DNA from: UBA6078 sp964468685
GTDB taxonomy: Bacteria > Desulfobacterota > Syntrophia > Syntrophales > UBA2210
Length of the DNA stretch: 27,274 bases
Reading direction: 5' to 3'
NCBI GenBank assembly: GCA_964468685.1
Contig: CAYXUH010000013.1
Location: 1-27,274 of the forward strand
The notes under the pieces were generated by a model. It was not told the DNA's origin. It did not search any database and saw only the letters and a program-made list of their open reading frames with translations. Shown here piece by piece: positions 8,544 through 15,344 of this stretch. Position 1 is the stretch's first letter, and each line of letters begins with the position of its first letter. Made by a program: the position numbers and the translations under genes.

Positions 8544-10264
8544 ACGATTCCTACACACGGCTGCGAGGCAGCATCCTGGAGGCCCAAAACATCGCCCGGA
8601 CGATGGACCCCGTCAGCCTTTCAAAGGACGAGCGGGAGCGCGTCGTGGAAGAGGCTCAGGTGCTCATCGACAAGCTCGATGCCGTGGCGCAGGGGTACCT
8701 GGTGGTTGGATTGCTGGGGGGAACCGGCGTGGGGAAGTCAACCCTTATAAACGCCCTTGCCGGGGATCCCATCTCGTCCGCGAGCCACCGCAGGCCGTAC
8801 ACCGAAGCGATCCTGATGTACCGTCATAGCGATGCACCCCTCCCCGTTGCCCCCGATCCGGAGACAGCCTGGCAGGAGTTTACCCATACCAGCGAGGCCG
8901 TGCGGCAGATCATACTGTGCGACCTTCCCGATTACGACAGCCTCTTGTCGGACCACAGGCGACAGGTCATCGAATTTATGGAGCATATAGATATCCTCGT
9001 ATGGCTGACCTCTCCCGAAAAATACGGCGACGGCAGTTTTTATGAATTTCTCAAACTGGTCCCGAAGTCACAGCACAACTTCTATTTTGCTGTCAACAAG
9101 GCGGACCTGTTCTTTGACGGTAAGAGCGCGGAAGAGGGATTCGAAGAGATGCGGCAGGTCTACTCGGATTTCCAGGGGCATCTCCGAAAGGTCGATATCG
9201 CCGATCCGGTCATCTATACCCTCTCCGCGGCAGAGGCCTTCAATGGACTGGCCCTTTCTTTCTGGAATCAGTTTCCGGGCCTGCGTCAGGAGATCTTTCG
9301 CCAGAGGGATCTGAAGGAGATACAAAACATCAAGGCCACAAACCTGGACAAGGAATACGCCAGCTACCTTTCGCTCTTTGAAACCGAACTGGCGCACCTT
9401 GAGACTATGCACGGCATCCTGACCGGGACGATAACGGATATTGAGGCGGCGCGTGCCGAAGATCATGTTTTTATTCAGGAAACTGTGCATGGTGTCATGG
9501 ATGAGACCGTCCGCGCGGAGGTGCGGTCGCGGATAGACGCTATTCCCCTTTTAACCGGCCCCGGCTATGGCGTGGCGGCGCTCATGCAGCACTGGAAATA
9601 CCGGGGACAGCGAGGAAACAAAGAAGCGGAAACGGTGTCATTCGGCCTCACCGTGCAGAGAACCTCCCAAGTCTTTCAGAGGCGGCTTGAAAATATCACC
9701 AATACCATCATCAGCGGCATCATGAGAAGGGGCGCTCACCAAACGATGGTCGGGCAGGTTGAGGAGATGCTCAGACCGCAGCAGAATGCGCCGACCTTGC
9801 GGGAGAAACTTGAGCGGCAGGTCGGCAGCCTTATTGCGTCCTCGCGCCGGGCTCGGCATCTCCCGTTTCGCGCCAGTCAGTATATCGTCTATCTCTTCCT
9901 TCTGGTCACCCTCATTGTTGCCCTTGCGGGGAAGGAGGCGTGGCAGGACCTCTTCGCGAATCCGGCATTGGCGCCCCTGCTGAATTTTATGTTTACCGCC
10001 TTCTACAATCTTTTCAGCCCATCCGGACTGGCGGCGCTGGGGAGCTACGCGCTCATCAATCTCTTTTTTGGGCTCTGGTTTTACCGCCGATACCGCAGCC
10101 TCATGGAAAGAAAAACAGACGGGATAATCGCCTCATTCGTGGAGAACGTGGGGGACCTGTGGCAGGCGATAGTCGATAATATCACCGCGACGCTGAAGAA
10201 ATACGATTACTCACTGGGGGTGACGGCGCGTTCCCTGAGAGAACTTAAAAAGATCGACACATAG
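8540..10264 (+). CDS. Membrane-associated GTPase (second of a tandem pair)
   Basis: A 574-residue protein related to its upstream neighbour. Walker A is GGTGVGKS (60-67), G3 is DLPD (128-131) and G4 is NKAD (186-189). After G3 both proteins share a DSL...RR segment and a TS-[PQ]-EKY block (158-162 here), which argues for a common origin. A long helical middle follows. Hydrophobic segments lie at about 448-464, possibly 478-492, and 500-516, so the protein is probably anchored in the inner membrane with a cytoplasmic GTPase head. The ATG at 8540 overlaps the previous gene in ATGA. Adjacent GTPase pairs occur among bacterial dynamin-like proteins, which can work as hetero-oligomers; that this pair does so is inference. 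No terminator with a T-run follows; a strong hairpin is at 10403-10451. Confidence 0.8.
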   Translation: MNDSYTRLRGSILEAQNIARTMDPVSLSKDERERVVEEAQVLIDKLDAVAQGYLVVGLLGGTGVGKSTLINALAGDPISSASHRRPYTEAILMYRHSDAPLPVAPDPETAWQEFTHTSEAVRQIILCDLPDYDSLLSDHRRQVIEFMEHIDILVWLTSPEKYGDGSFYEFLKLVPKSQHNFYFAVNKADLFFDGKSAEEGFEEMRQVYSDFQGHLRKVDIADPVIYTLSAAEAFNGLALSFWNQFPGLRQEIFRQRDLKEIQNIKATNLDKEYASYLSLFETELAHLETMHGILTGTITDIEAARAEDHVFIQETVHGVMDETVRAEVRSRIDAIPLLTGPGYGVAALMQHWKYRGQRGNKEAETVSFGLTVQRTSQVFQRRLENITNTIISGIMRRGAHQTMVGQVEEMLRPQQNAPTLREKLERQVGSLIASSRRARHLPFRASQYIVYLFLLVTLIVALAGKEAWQDLFANPALAPLLNFMFTAFYNLFSPSGLAALGSYALINLFFGLWFYRRYRSLMERKTDGIIASFVENVGDLWQAIVDNITATLKKYDYSLGVTARSLRELKKIDT

Positions 10265-10402
10265 AAGAGGCTTCATCGGGGGAGGCGATGACGACGATTA
10301 TTAAAAACAGTGAATCAGGTATTGACAAACCAAATCGAAAGTGCTTGATTGGTCGTGCTACAAGGGGGGGTTGTAAACACAAGGAGCGGAAAAGTGAGAA
10401 AT

Positions 10403-10451
10403 CACGCACGAAGCCCTGTCTCTCGCAACAAGAGACGGGGCTTCGTGCGTG
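10403..10451. repeat. Long inverted repeat (21-bp stem, 7-nt loop)
   Basis: Left arm 10403-10423 pairs with right arm 10431-10451 around the loop CGCAACA, with a single G-U type mismatch (10417/10437). The arms contain ACGCACGAAGCCC and its complement. No T-run follows on the plus strand, so it is not a standard intrinsic terminator, although it lies 139 nt after the GTPase operon and may act as an RNA 3' end or a transposable-element remnant. Confidence 0.75.
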
Positions 10452-10644
10452 TGGGTACAGATAGCTACTCCCTGTCAAGAACAAACTGAATCATTCAACA
10501 ATAGGGCGTGTCCCTGGTTGTCCCTCTTTTCATTTTTCATAAATTGAAATACGATTGCACGAAAGTTCGGAAAATACCAACCAAGTATATTAATTGTTGG
10601 CTCTCCAAGGAATAAAACGGAATCAAAATTTATCAAAATTTATC

Positions 10645-10673
10645 TTGACAATTACTTTCTGACTTGTTATCTT
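10645..10673 (+). promoter_or_regulatory. Sigma-70 promoter of the small regulator gene
   Basis: A consensus TTGACA (10645-10650) is followed after 17 nt by TATCTT (10668-10673, 4/6 match). The predicted start is near 10680, about 30 nt before the start codon. The AT-rich tandem repeat directly upstream could act as an UP element or an operator. Confidence 0.6.
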
Positions 10674-10710
10674 TATTTAAGACAACAAACAAATCAGAAA
10701 GGAGTTCGTG

Positions 10711-11172
10711 GTGACCAGTCAAGAAGCTGCTTATAAACTACTGAGCGAGGTAGGGAAACCTTTAAGTTCAAAGGAGTTAGCTCGAATTGCGCTTGAACGG
10801 CGCATGGTTTCCAGTGTGGCACAAGATCCCGTAGCATCACACGCGCAAACTATAGAGAAAAATATACGGGATGATGTTTATAATAACCCCAAACTTGTTT
10901 TTATACATAGTGATACGCAAGGAAGGTTAATTGGCTTGCCTGGATGGAATTCCAACCCACCAGCAGTGAAAGACACTTTGCCCAATTTAATCGAGATCAA
11001 AGCTAGAATATCGCCAGAATTATTCGATAAAATCAAGTTAGCTGAACAGGCAAAGCTTAAGAATAATTTTGACGAGACAGTTTCATTCCTCCTAGCAAAA
11101 GGGCTCTCTATGGTGTCGGCTGATATAAAAAAGGGATTAATGACACAGTTGGATTCACTGAATTTATTCTGA
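10711..11172 (+). CDS. Small putative DNA-binding protein: HARE-HTH-like domain plus ribbon-helix-helix-like tail
   Basis: A 153-residue protein I cannot assign to a named gene. The N-terminal half resembles the HARE-HTH/winged-helix module: AAYKLLSEVGKPLSSKELAR, a second helix ending IALERRMV, then IEKNIRDDVYNNPKLVFIHS and a GRLIGLPGW ending. The C-terminal part, IEIKARISPELFDKIK followed by FDETVSFLLAKGL, reads like a ribbon-helix-helix fold (one strand, two helices). It therefore probably binds DNA. Two GTG codons are possible starts (10708, 10711); 10711 lies 6 nt after AAAGGAG, the better spacing. It stands alone between long AT-rich gaps, has its own promoter, and its base composition differs from the neighbours, suggesting transfer. 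Confidence 0.7.
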   Translation: MTSQEAAYKLLSEVGKPLSSKELARIALERRMVSSVAQDPVASHAQTIEKNIRDDVYNNPKLVFIHSDTQGRLIGLPGWNSNPPAVKDTLPNLIEIKARISPELFDKIKLAEQAKLKNNFDETVSFLLAKGLSMVSADIKKGLMTQLDSLNLF

Positions 11173-11495
11173 TCGTGAAACAGTAGCTAACCACAGGATT
11201 CAGGTGACAAGGAATAGCTACGCCATTTTTTGCGCCTGATCCGCGACGTTACCCCATACAATATAGGATGAAATTAAATTGTCTATGGGAGATTTGCTCC
11301 GTAAGCTCTCAGCCTTCGGCATCTCTCCGGTCTGAAAAACCGTAAATTTGTGTCATTTTGCCGTTAAATTAACGAATATTTGATGATCTTCGAGTTCGTT
11401 GGGAAAATCGCCCTGTTTTTAAAGTCCCACCGCCCACGCAACAAGCCAAAAGAAAAGGGGTTGGCTTTCTGCAAGCCAACCCCTTTTTGTTTTCA
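11173..11495. other. Intergenic region (323 nt) between the small regulator and tRNA-Leu
   Basis: AT-rich and without a credible gene. The only clear structure is the terminator hairpin at 11453-11487. TAGCTA-type words recur (about 11190 and 11215) but do not form a convincing repeat. Confidence 0.6.
11453..11487. terminator. Bidirectional intrinsic terminator (tRNA-Leu / small regulator)
   Basis: A 15-bp perfect stem: AAAAGGGGTTGGCTT (11453-11467) and AAGCCAACCCCTTTT (11473-11487), loop TCTGC. On the plus strand the T-run is TTTTTGTTTT. On the minus strand it is TTTTCTTTT, directly after the tRNA-Leu 3' end. It can therefore end transcripts from both sides. Confidence 0.9.
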
Positions 11496-11582
11496 TGGTG
11501 CCGAAGCCCGGACTTGAACCGGGACGGCCGTAAGCCACTACCCCCTCAAGGTAGCGTGTCTACCATATTCCACCACTTCGGC
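11496..11582 (-). tRNA. tRNA-Leu (anticodon GAG)
   Basis: An 87-nt class II tRNA with encoded CCA. The acceptor arms GCCGAAG and CTTCGGC pair fully. The anticodon stem CTACC/GGTAG encloses the loop TTGAGGG with anticodon GAG, reading CUC and CUU. A long variable arm (TGGC-TTAC-GGCC) and the T arm CCGGTTCAAGTCCGG are intact. It lies just downstream of secG, on the same strand, as leuU does in E. coli. It has its own promoter and terminator. Confidence 0.97.
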
Positions 11583-11592
11583 ATTCCGCCGG

Positions 11593-11621
11593 AACCTATT
11601 TTCTTTCTATGCTTTTGTCAA
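11593..11621 (-). promoter_or_regulatory. Promoter of tRNA-Leu
   Basis: On the minus strand TTGACA (11621-11616) is followed after 17 nt by TAGGTT (11598-11593). The predicted transcript start falls within a few bases of the tRNA 5' end. The -10 box matches only 3/6, but the -35 and spacing are ideal, and it lies in the gap between the secG stop and the tRNA. Confidence 0.55.
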
Positions 11622-11642
11622 CATAAAAAAGCAATCGGTCTT

Positions 11643-11993
11643 CTATTTTGTCGGTTCCGGTGCAGGAACCGCGCCGTCACCGGTCGCGGCATTGTTTTCC
11701 CCGTCTGTCGGGATGGTTCTTTCGACCCCGGGCGCGGAGGCGCCTTCCATTATGGAGCTCGTCTTATGGGTTGAAGCGTAAGCGAGCCAAAGGGATGTCA
11801 GCATGAAGAATATCGCGATAAAGGTGGTCATCTTCCCGAGGAATGTTCCCGGGCCGCTGCTCCCGAAGACGGTCTGACTGGAGCCGCCGCCGAATGCCGC
11901 CCCCATGTCTGCCCCCTTGCCGGTCTGCAGCAGTACGATGAGGATCATTCCTATACACATTAAGACGTGAAAGATTGTTATGGCCGTATGCAC
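11643..11993 (-). CDS. secG: Protein-export membrane protein SecG
   Basis: A 116-residue SecG subunit of the SecYEG translocon in the inner membrane, which assists SecA-driven export. It has two transmembrane helices (about residues 5-22 and 55-74). Between them is the conserved cytoplasmic loop QTGKGADMGAAFGGGSS, with the G-rich stretch and SSGPGTFLGK. The hydrophilic tail (80-116) is variable and low-complexity, as in the family. The start is GTG at 11993, 10 nt after AAGGAGA. It follows tpiA by 23 nt on the same strand and is probably cotranscribed with tpiA and gap. Confidence 0.95.
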   Translation of the reverse strand: MHTAITIFHVLMCIGMILIVLLQTGKGADMGAAFGGGSSQTVFGSSGPGTFLGKMTTFIAIFFMLTSLWLAYASTHKTSSIMEGASAPGVERTIPTDGENNAATGDGAVPAPEPTK

Positions 11994-12016
11994 TAGTTAT
12001 TGGTCTCCTTATTTTT

Positions 12017-12766
12017 CTAGAATCGTATGATGCCCTCGAATGATTCGAATTCCAGGCTTGCTCCCCCCACCAGGGCGCCGTTGATATCCGGCTGCTCCAT
12101 CAGGCTGCGTATGTTCCCGGGATTCACACTCCCCCCGTACATGATTACCGCCTGAGATGCATATCCCTGAGCGAAGACGGAGTCCAGTGTCTCCCTGATG
12201 AACCGGTGCGCTTCCTGTGCCTGGGCGGGTGTCGCTGTTTCCCCTGTACCGATTGCCCAGACCGGCTCGTACGCGAGAGCGACCTGCCTTATATCACTAG
12301 AATCTATATTATTCAATCCCTCTTTTATCTGCTTTTTAAGAATCGTGAAGGCTGTCCCCGATTTTCGCTCCTTTAGGGTCTCTCCGATGCAGAATATGGG
12401 TTTCAGACCGGCCTTCAGGGCCGCGTGCATCTTGCGGTTCACGGCCTCGCCGGTTTCACCGAAGAGGGTGCGCCGTTCCGAATGGCCCAGGATGACGAGC
12501 TCGCAACCGGCATCAAGGAGCATAGCGGGGGAGATCTCTCCGGTGTAGGCGCCCTTCTCCTCCCAGTGCATGTTCTGGGCGGACAGGCGCACGGCGGAAC
12601 CCTTCAGGATCTCACTGACGGGGCCCAGCGCCGTGAAGGGGGGCGCGATAACGATATCCCTGTCGCCTGCCTCGGGAAACGCCTCTCTGAGCTGCCTCGC
12701 CAGTGCAACTGCCTCGGGGATGGTTTTGTGCATCTTCCAGTTCGCGGCTATCATTGGTTTGATCAT
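12017..12766 (-). CDS. tpiA: Triosephosphate isomerase
   Basis: A 249-residue cytoplasmic TIM barrel interconverting dihydroxyacetone phosphate and glyceraldehyde-3-phosphate. All catalytic residues are visible: Asn9 and Lys11 (AANWKMHK), His95 in ILGHSERR, Glu167 in AYEPVWAIGTG, and the phosphate-gripping loop GTGETATPAQ just after. The YGGSVNPGNI phosphate-binding segment is present near the C-terminus. Length is normal. The ATG at 12766 follows GAGGA by about 7 nt. It lies 29 nt downstream of gap and upstream of secG. No pgk gene separates it from gap, unlike many bacteria. Confidence 0.97.
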   Translation of the reverse strand: MIKPMIAANWKMHKTIPEAVALARQLREAFPEAGDRDIVIAPPFTALGPVSEILKGSAVRLSAQNMHWEEKGAYTGEISPAMLLDAGCELVILGHSERRTLFGETGEAVNRKMHAALKAGLKPIFCIGETLKERKSGTAFTILKKQIKEGLNNIDSSDIRQVALAYEPVWAIGTGETATPAQAQEAHRFIRETLDSVFAQGYASQAVIMYGGSVNPGNIRSLMEQPDINGALVGGASLEFESFEGIIRF

Positions 12767-12795
12767 GATATCTGTCCTCTATGTGTCACACCCGG

Positions 12796-13803
12796 TTAGA
12801 GTTTCTTCCCGATATAAATCGCAAGATCTCTCATCCGCGATGCGTACCCGCTCTCGTTATCGTACCACGAAAAGACCTTGACGAGGTTCGAGCCAATTAC
12901 CCTTGTCAGGGGGGCGTCTACCAGGGAGGAGTGGGGGTTTGAGGTAAAATCGATGGAGACAAGTTCCTCTTCACAAAATGCCATGATCCCCTTGAGTTTC
13001 CCTTCGGATGCGGCCTTCAGGGCGGCGTTTACCTCATCCGCGGTCGTTGCTTTCTCCACCTCTACGGTCAGGTCTACGAGGGAGACGTTCGGTGTCGGTA
13101 CCCGCAGTGCCAAGCCGTCCAGTTTTCCCTTGAGCGAGGGGATAACCTCGGCCACGGCTTTTGCCGCTCCCGTGGAGGTCGGTACGATGGACATGGCGGC
13201 GGCCCGTCCTCTCCGCAGGTCCTTGTGTGAGCCGTCGAGGAGTCTCTGGTCCATCGTATATGAATGAACGGTCGTCATCAACCCCTTGACGATGGAGAAG
13301 GTGTCTTCCAAAACCATGGCAACGGGGGCGAGACAGTTGGTCGTGCATGAAGCATTGGATATGACATCGTGTTTCTTCGGATCGTATGTTTCTTCATTGA
13401 CGCCGAGCACAAACGTGCCATCAAGACCCTTTCCGGGGGCTGCGATGATGACCTTTTTCGCTCCGGCCCTAATGTGTACGGCGGCTTCATCCCGTGTCCG
13501 GAATTTTCCCGTGGATTCCATGACGATATCAACACCCAGCTCTTTCCAGGGAAGGGTTTTCATATCGCCGGTTGTGTTTGTGATCCGTATCTTTTTACCG
13601 CCGACGACGAGAGAATCTTTATCTGCGGTAACCTCTGCGTTTATTTTGCCATGAACGGAATCGTATTTAAGAAGGTGCGCAAGGGTTCCCGTGTCTGCCC
13701 TCGTGTTGACCGCGACGATCTCGATGTCGTCCCTTCCCAGGCAGTTCCTAACGAGAAATCTGCCGATCCTTCCAAAACCGTTGATAGCGACTGTAACTGA
13801 CAT
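12796..13803 (-). CDS. gap: Type I glyceraldehyde-3-phosphate dehydrogenase, probably NADP(H)-preferring
   Basis: A 335-residue GAPDH with GFGRIGR at 9-15, catalytic Cys153 in SNASCTTNC and His180 in TTVHSYT. The cofactor residues are unusual. After the second strand the sequence is VNTRAD (32-37), with Thr34 and Arg35 where NAD-specific enzymes have Asp-Leu. In the S-loop it has DGSHKDL, with Gly191 and Ser192 where NAD enzymes have Leu-Pro and the plastid NADP enzymes have Ala-Ser. Both changes favour NADP(H). With the fructose bisphosphatase and aldolase in this window, this fits gluconeogenic carbon flow. The ATG at 13803 has an AGGAGG site. It lies 33 nt downstream of the response regulator gene, so cotranscription with the two-component system is possible. 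Confidence 0.95.
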   Translation of the reverse strand: MSVTVAINGFGRIGRFLVRNCLGRDDIEIVAVNTRADTGTLAHLLKYDSVHGKINAEVTADKDSLVVGGKKIRITNTTGDMKTLPWKELGVDIVMESTGKFRTRDEAAVHIRAGAKKVIIAAPGKGLDGTFVLGVNEETYDPKKHDVISNASCTTNCLAPVAMVLEDTFSIVKGLMTTVHSYTMDQRLLDGSHKDLRRGRAAAMSIVPTSTGAAKAVAEVIPSLKGKLDGLALRVPTPNVSLVDLTVEVEKATTADEVNAALKAASEGKLKGIMAFCEEELVSIDFTSNPHSSLVDAPLTRVIGSNLVKVFSWYDNESGYASRMRDLAIYIGKKL

Positions 13804-13836
13804 GGTAAACCTCCTGATTGATGCGTAATCTCTTTT

Positions 13837-15225
13837 TTATTTTCTCAAGCCATACTTGATCATTTTTAATTGCAGCCCTTTACGGCTGATTCCCAGGCGG
13901 TCGGCCGCCCGTGTTACGTTTTTACCGCATTGTTCGAGAACCCTCGAAATGATATGACTCTCCACCGCTTCGGCCTGGCCCTTGACGATCTCCTTGAAGG
14001 TTCCCTGGTCCGCCTCCGGCGAGATCACTTCCGCCTCCGGCTGATTGAGGATATCGGTGGGGAGTTCCTCATAGTGTATCGTGTCATTGTTTGCCAGGAG
14101 TATCAGTCTCTCCAGGAGGTTCTCCATCTCCCTGATATTTCCGGGCCAGTCGTATTCGCGGAAAAACTTCTCTACCTCGGGTTCGAGCCGCTGTACGTGC
14201 CGGCCAAGTTTCTTGTTGAATTTTTCGATGAAGTGTTCAGCGAGGAGCGGAATATCATTTTTTCTCCCCCGAAGCGATGGAAGCGTGATCGGCAGGACAT
14301 TGATCCGGTAGTAGAGATCCTCTCTGAATCTATCGTTCTGCACATCCTGGAGGAGGTCTCTGTTGGTCGCCGCCACCAGCCTGACATCGACCTTTATGGT
14401 CTGCACGCCTCCCACCCGTTCAAATTCGCGGTCCTGGATCGTCCGGAGCAGTTTGGCCTGCATGTCCTTCGGGAGATCACCGATTTCATCGAGAAACAGC
14501 GTCCCTTTTTGGGCCTGCTCGAACCTGCCGAGTTTTTTGTTGACGGCCCCGGTGAAGGCCCCCTTCTCGTATCCGAACAATTCACTCTCCATCAGGTTCT
14601 TGGGAATGGCCGCGCAGTTGATTTTGATGAAGGGGTTGTCCTTCCGCGTGCTGTTTTCGTGGATTGCACGGGCGATGAGTTCCTTACCCGTTCCCGTCTC
14701 TCCGGTGATCAGGATGGTAGTGGGCTTCGGGGCCACCGTTTTGACAATGTCGTATATTTCCAGCATGGGTTTGCTGGTCCCTATGAGGGTGTAGTGGTCA
14801 TCTTCTCCGGGATCGAGAACCACGTCACGATCGCTCAACGACTTTGTCTTCACCGCTTTGCCGATGATGTTCTTCAGGTCTTCCTGATCGAAGGGCTTGG
14901 TAATATAATCAAAGGCCCCCTTCTTCACGGCCTCGACGGCGTTCGCTATGGTGCCGTGAGCGGTAATGATAATCACCGGCAGTGACGGATATTTTTCTAT
15001 GACCCGTCGCAGGAGACCGATACCGCCGAGCCGCGGCATTTTCAGGTCGGTGACGACAACGGAGATGTCTTGTTTTTTCATGACATTGAGGGCCTCAAAG
15101 CCGTCGGCAGCGGTCGCAACCTGGTATCCCTCCTTCTTCAGCATGGCGGACAGGACGAGCCGCATGCTTTTCTCGTCGTCAACGACCAGTATGGTCTTTT
15201 TTTCTAATGATTTCGGGCTACTCAC
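13837..15225 (-). CDS. Sigma-54-dependent response regulator (NtrC family)
   Basis: A 462-residue activator with three domains. The receiver (about 10-125) has phosphoacceptor Asp60 in VVVTDLKMPR and Lys110 in TKPF. The AAA+ domain (about 146-385) has Walker A GETGTGKE (175-182), the sigma-54-contacting loop GAFTGA (222-227), Walker B GTLFLDEIGD (241-250) and an arginine-rich LREDLYYRI-type sensor region. A Fis-type helix-turn-helix lies at about 420-462 (AADRLGISRKGLQ). When phosphorylated it would drive open-complex formation at sigma-54 promoters. The histidine kinase gene is 119 nt upstream on the same strand. The start is GTG at 15225 after GAGGGGAAC. A sigma-54 promoter at 17185-17200 is its most likely local target. 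Confidence 0.93.
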   Translation of the reverse strand: MSSPKSLEKKTILVVDDEKSMRLVLSAMLKKEGYQVATAADGFEALNVMKKQDISVVVTDLKMPRLGGIGLLRRVIEKYPSLPVIIITAHGTIANAVEAVKKGAFDYITKPFDQEDLKNIIGKAVKTKSLSDRDVVLDPGEDDHYTLIGTSKPMLEIYDIVKTVAPKPTTILITGETGTGKELIARAIHENSTRKDNPFIKINCAAIPKNLMESELFGYEKGAFTGAVNKKLGRFEQAQKGTLFLDEIGDLPKDMQAKLLRTIQDREFERVGGVQTIKVDVRLVAATNRDLLQDVQNDRFREDLYYRINVLPITLPSLRGRKNDIPLLAEHFIEKFNKKLGRHVQRLEPEVEKFFREYDWPGNIREMENLLERLILLANNDTIHYEELPTDILNQPEAEVISPEADQGTFKEIVKGQAEAVESHIISRVLEQCGKNVTRAADRLGISRKGLQLKMIKYGLRK

Positions 15226-15266
15226 GTTCCCCTCATACCACCGGTTCTTTTTTCTATTATTCGCTC

Positions 15267-15295
15267 TATCTATTACAGGAGAGAGGCACTGTCAA
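15267..15295 (-). promoter_or_regulatory. Possible internal promoter before the response regulator gene
   Basis: On the minus strand TTGACA (15295-15290) is followed after 17 nt by TAGATA (15272-15267, weak). It lies in the 119-nt gap between the kinase and regulator genes, and could give the regulator (and gap-tpiA-secG behind it) kinase-independent expression. Confidence 0.4.
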
Positions 15296-15344
15296 GCTTC
15301 CGGGTGTCTCTTTTCCGCAAGGGGAGACATCTTTTCCCCTCCGG

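Larger units (their letters stand above)
10265..10707. other. Intergenic region (443 nt) between the GTPase pair and the small regulator
   Basis: It holds the 21-bp-stem hairpin at 10403-10451 and, near its right end, a promoter at 10645-10673. The right half (from about 10,500) is clearly AT-richer than the genes to the left. A 58-codon open frame (10288-10464) has a GGGGGAGG site, but its second half runs through the hairpin and it looks non-genic. A tandem 10-bp repeat (ATCAAAATTT twice) lies at 10622-10641, just upstream of the -35 box. Confidence 0.6.

Noticed and set aside
10288..10464. 58-codon plus-strand open frame with a GGGGGAGG site after the GTPase operon
   Set aside because: Its second half is read through the long inverted repeat and the peptide is a basic, low-information sequence without family resemblance.
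10409..11510. Possible att direct repeat: CGAAGCCC shared by the inverted repeat and the tRNA-Leu 3' end
   Set aside because: Only 8 bases match, too short for an attachment site and likely by chance; no integrase gene is present.
11487..11774. 95-codon plus-strand open frame
   Set aside because: It runs antisense through tRNA-Leu and secG and is therefore not a gene.
13870..14985. 371-codon plus-strand open frame opposite the response regulator
   Set aside because: A long shadow caused by GC-rich codon use; no domain is recognisable and the regulator on the other strand is complete.
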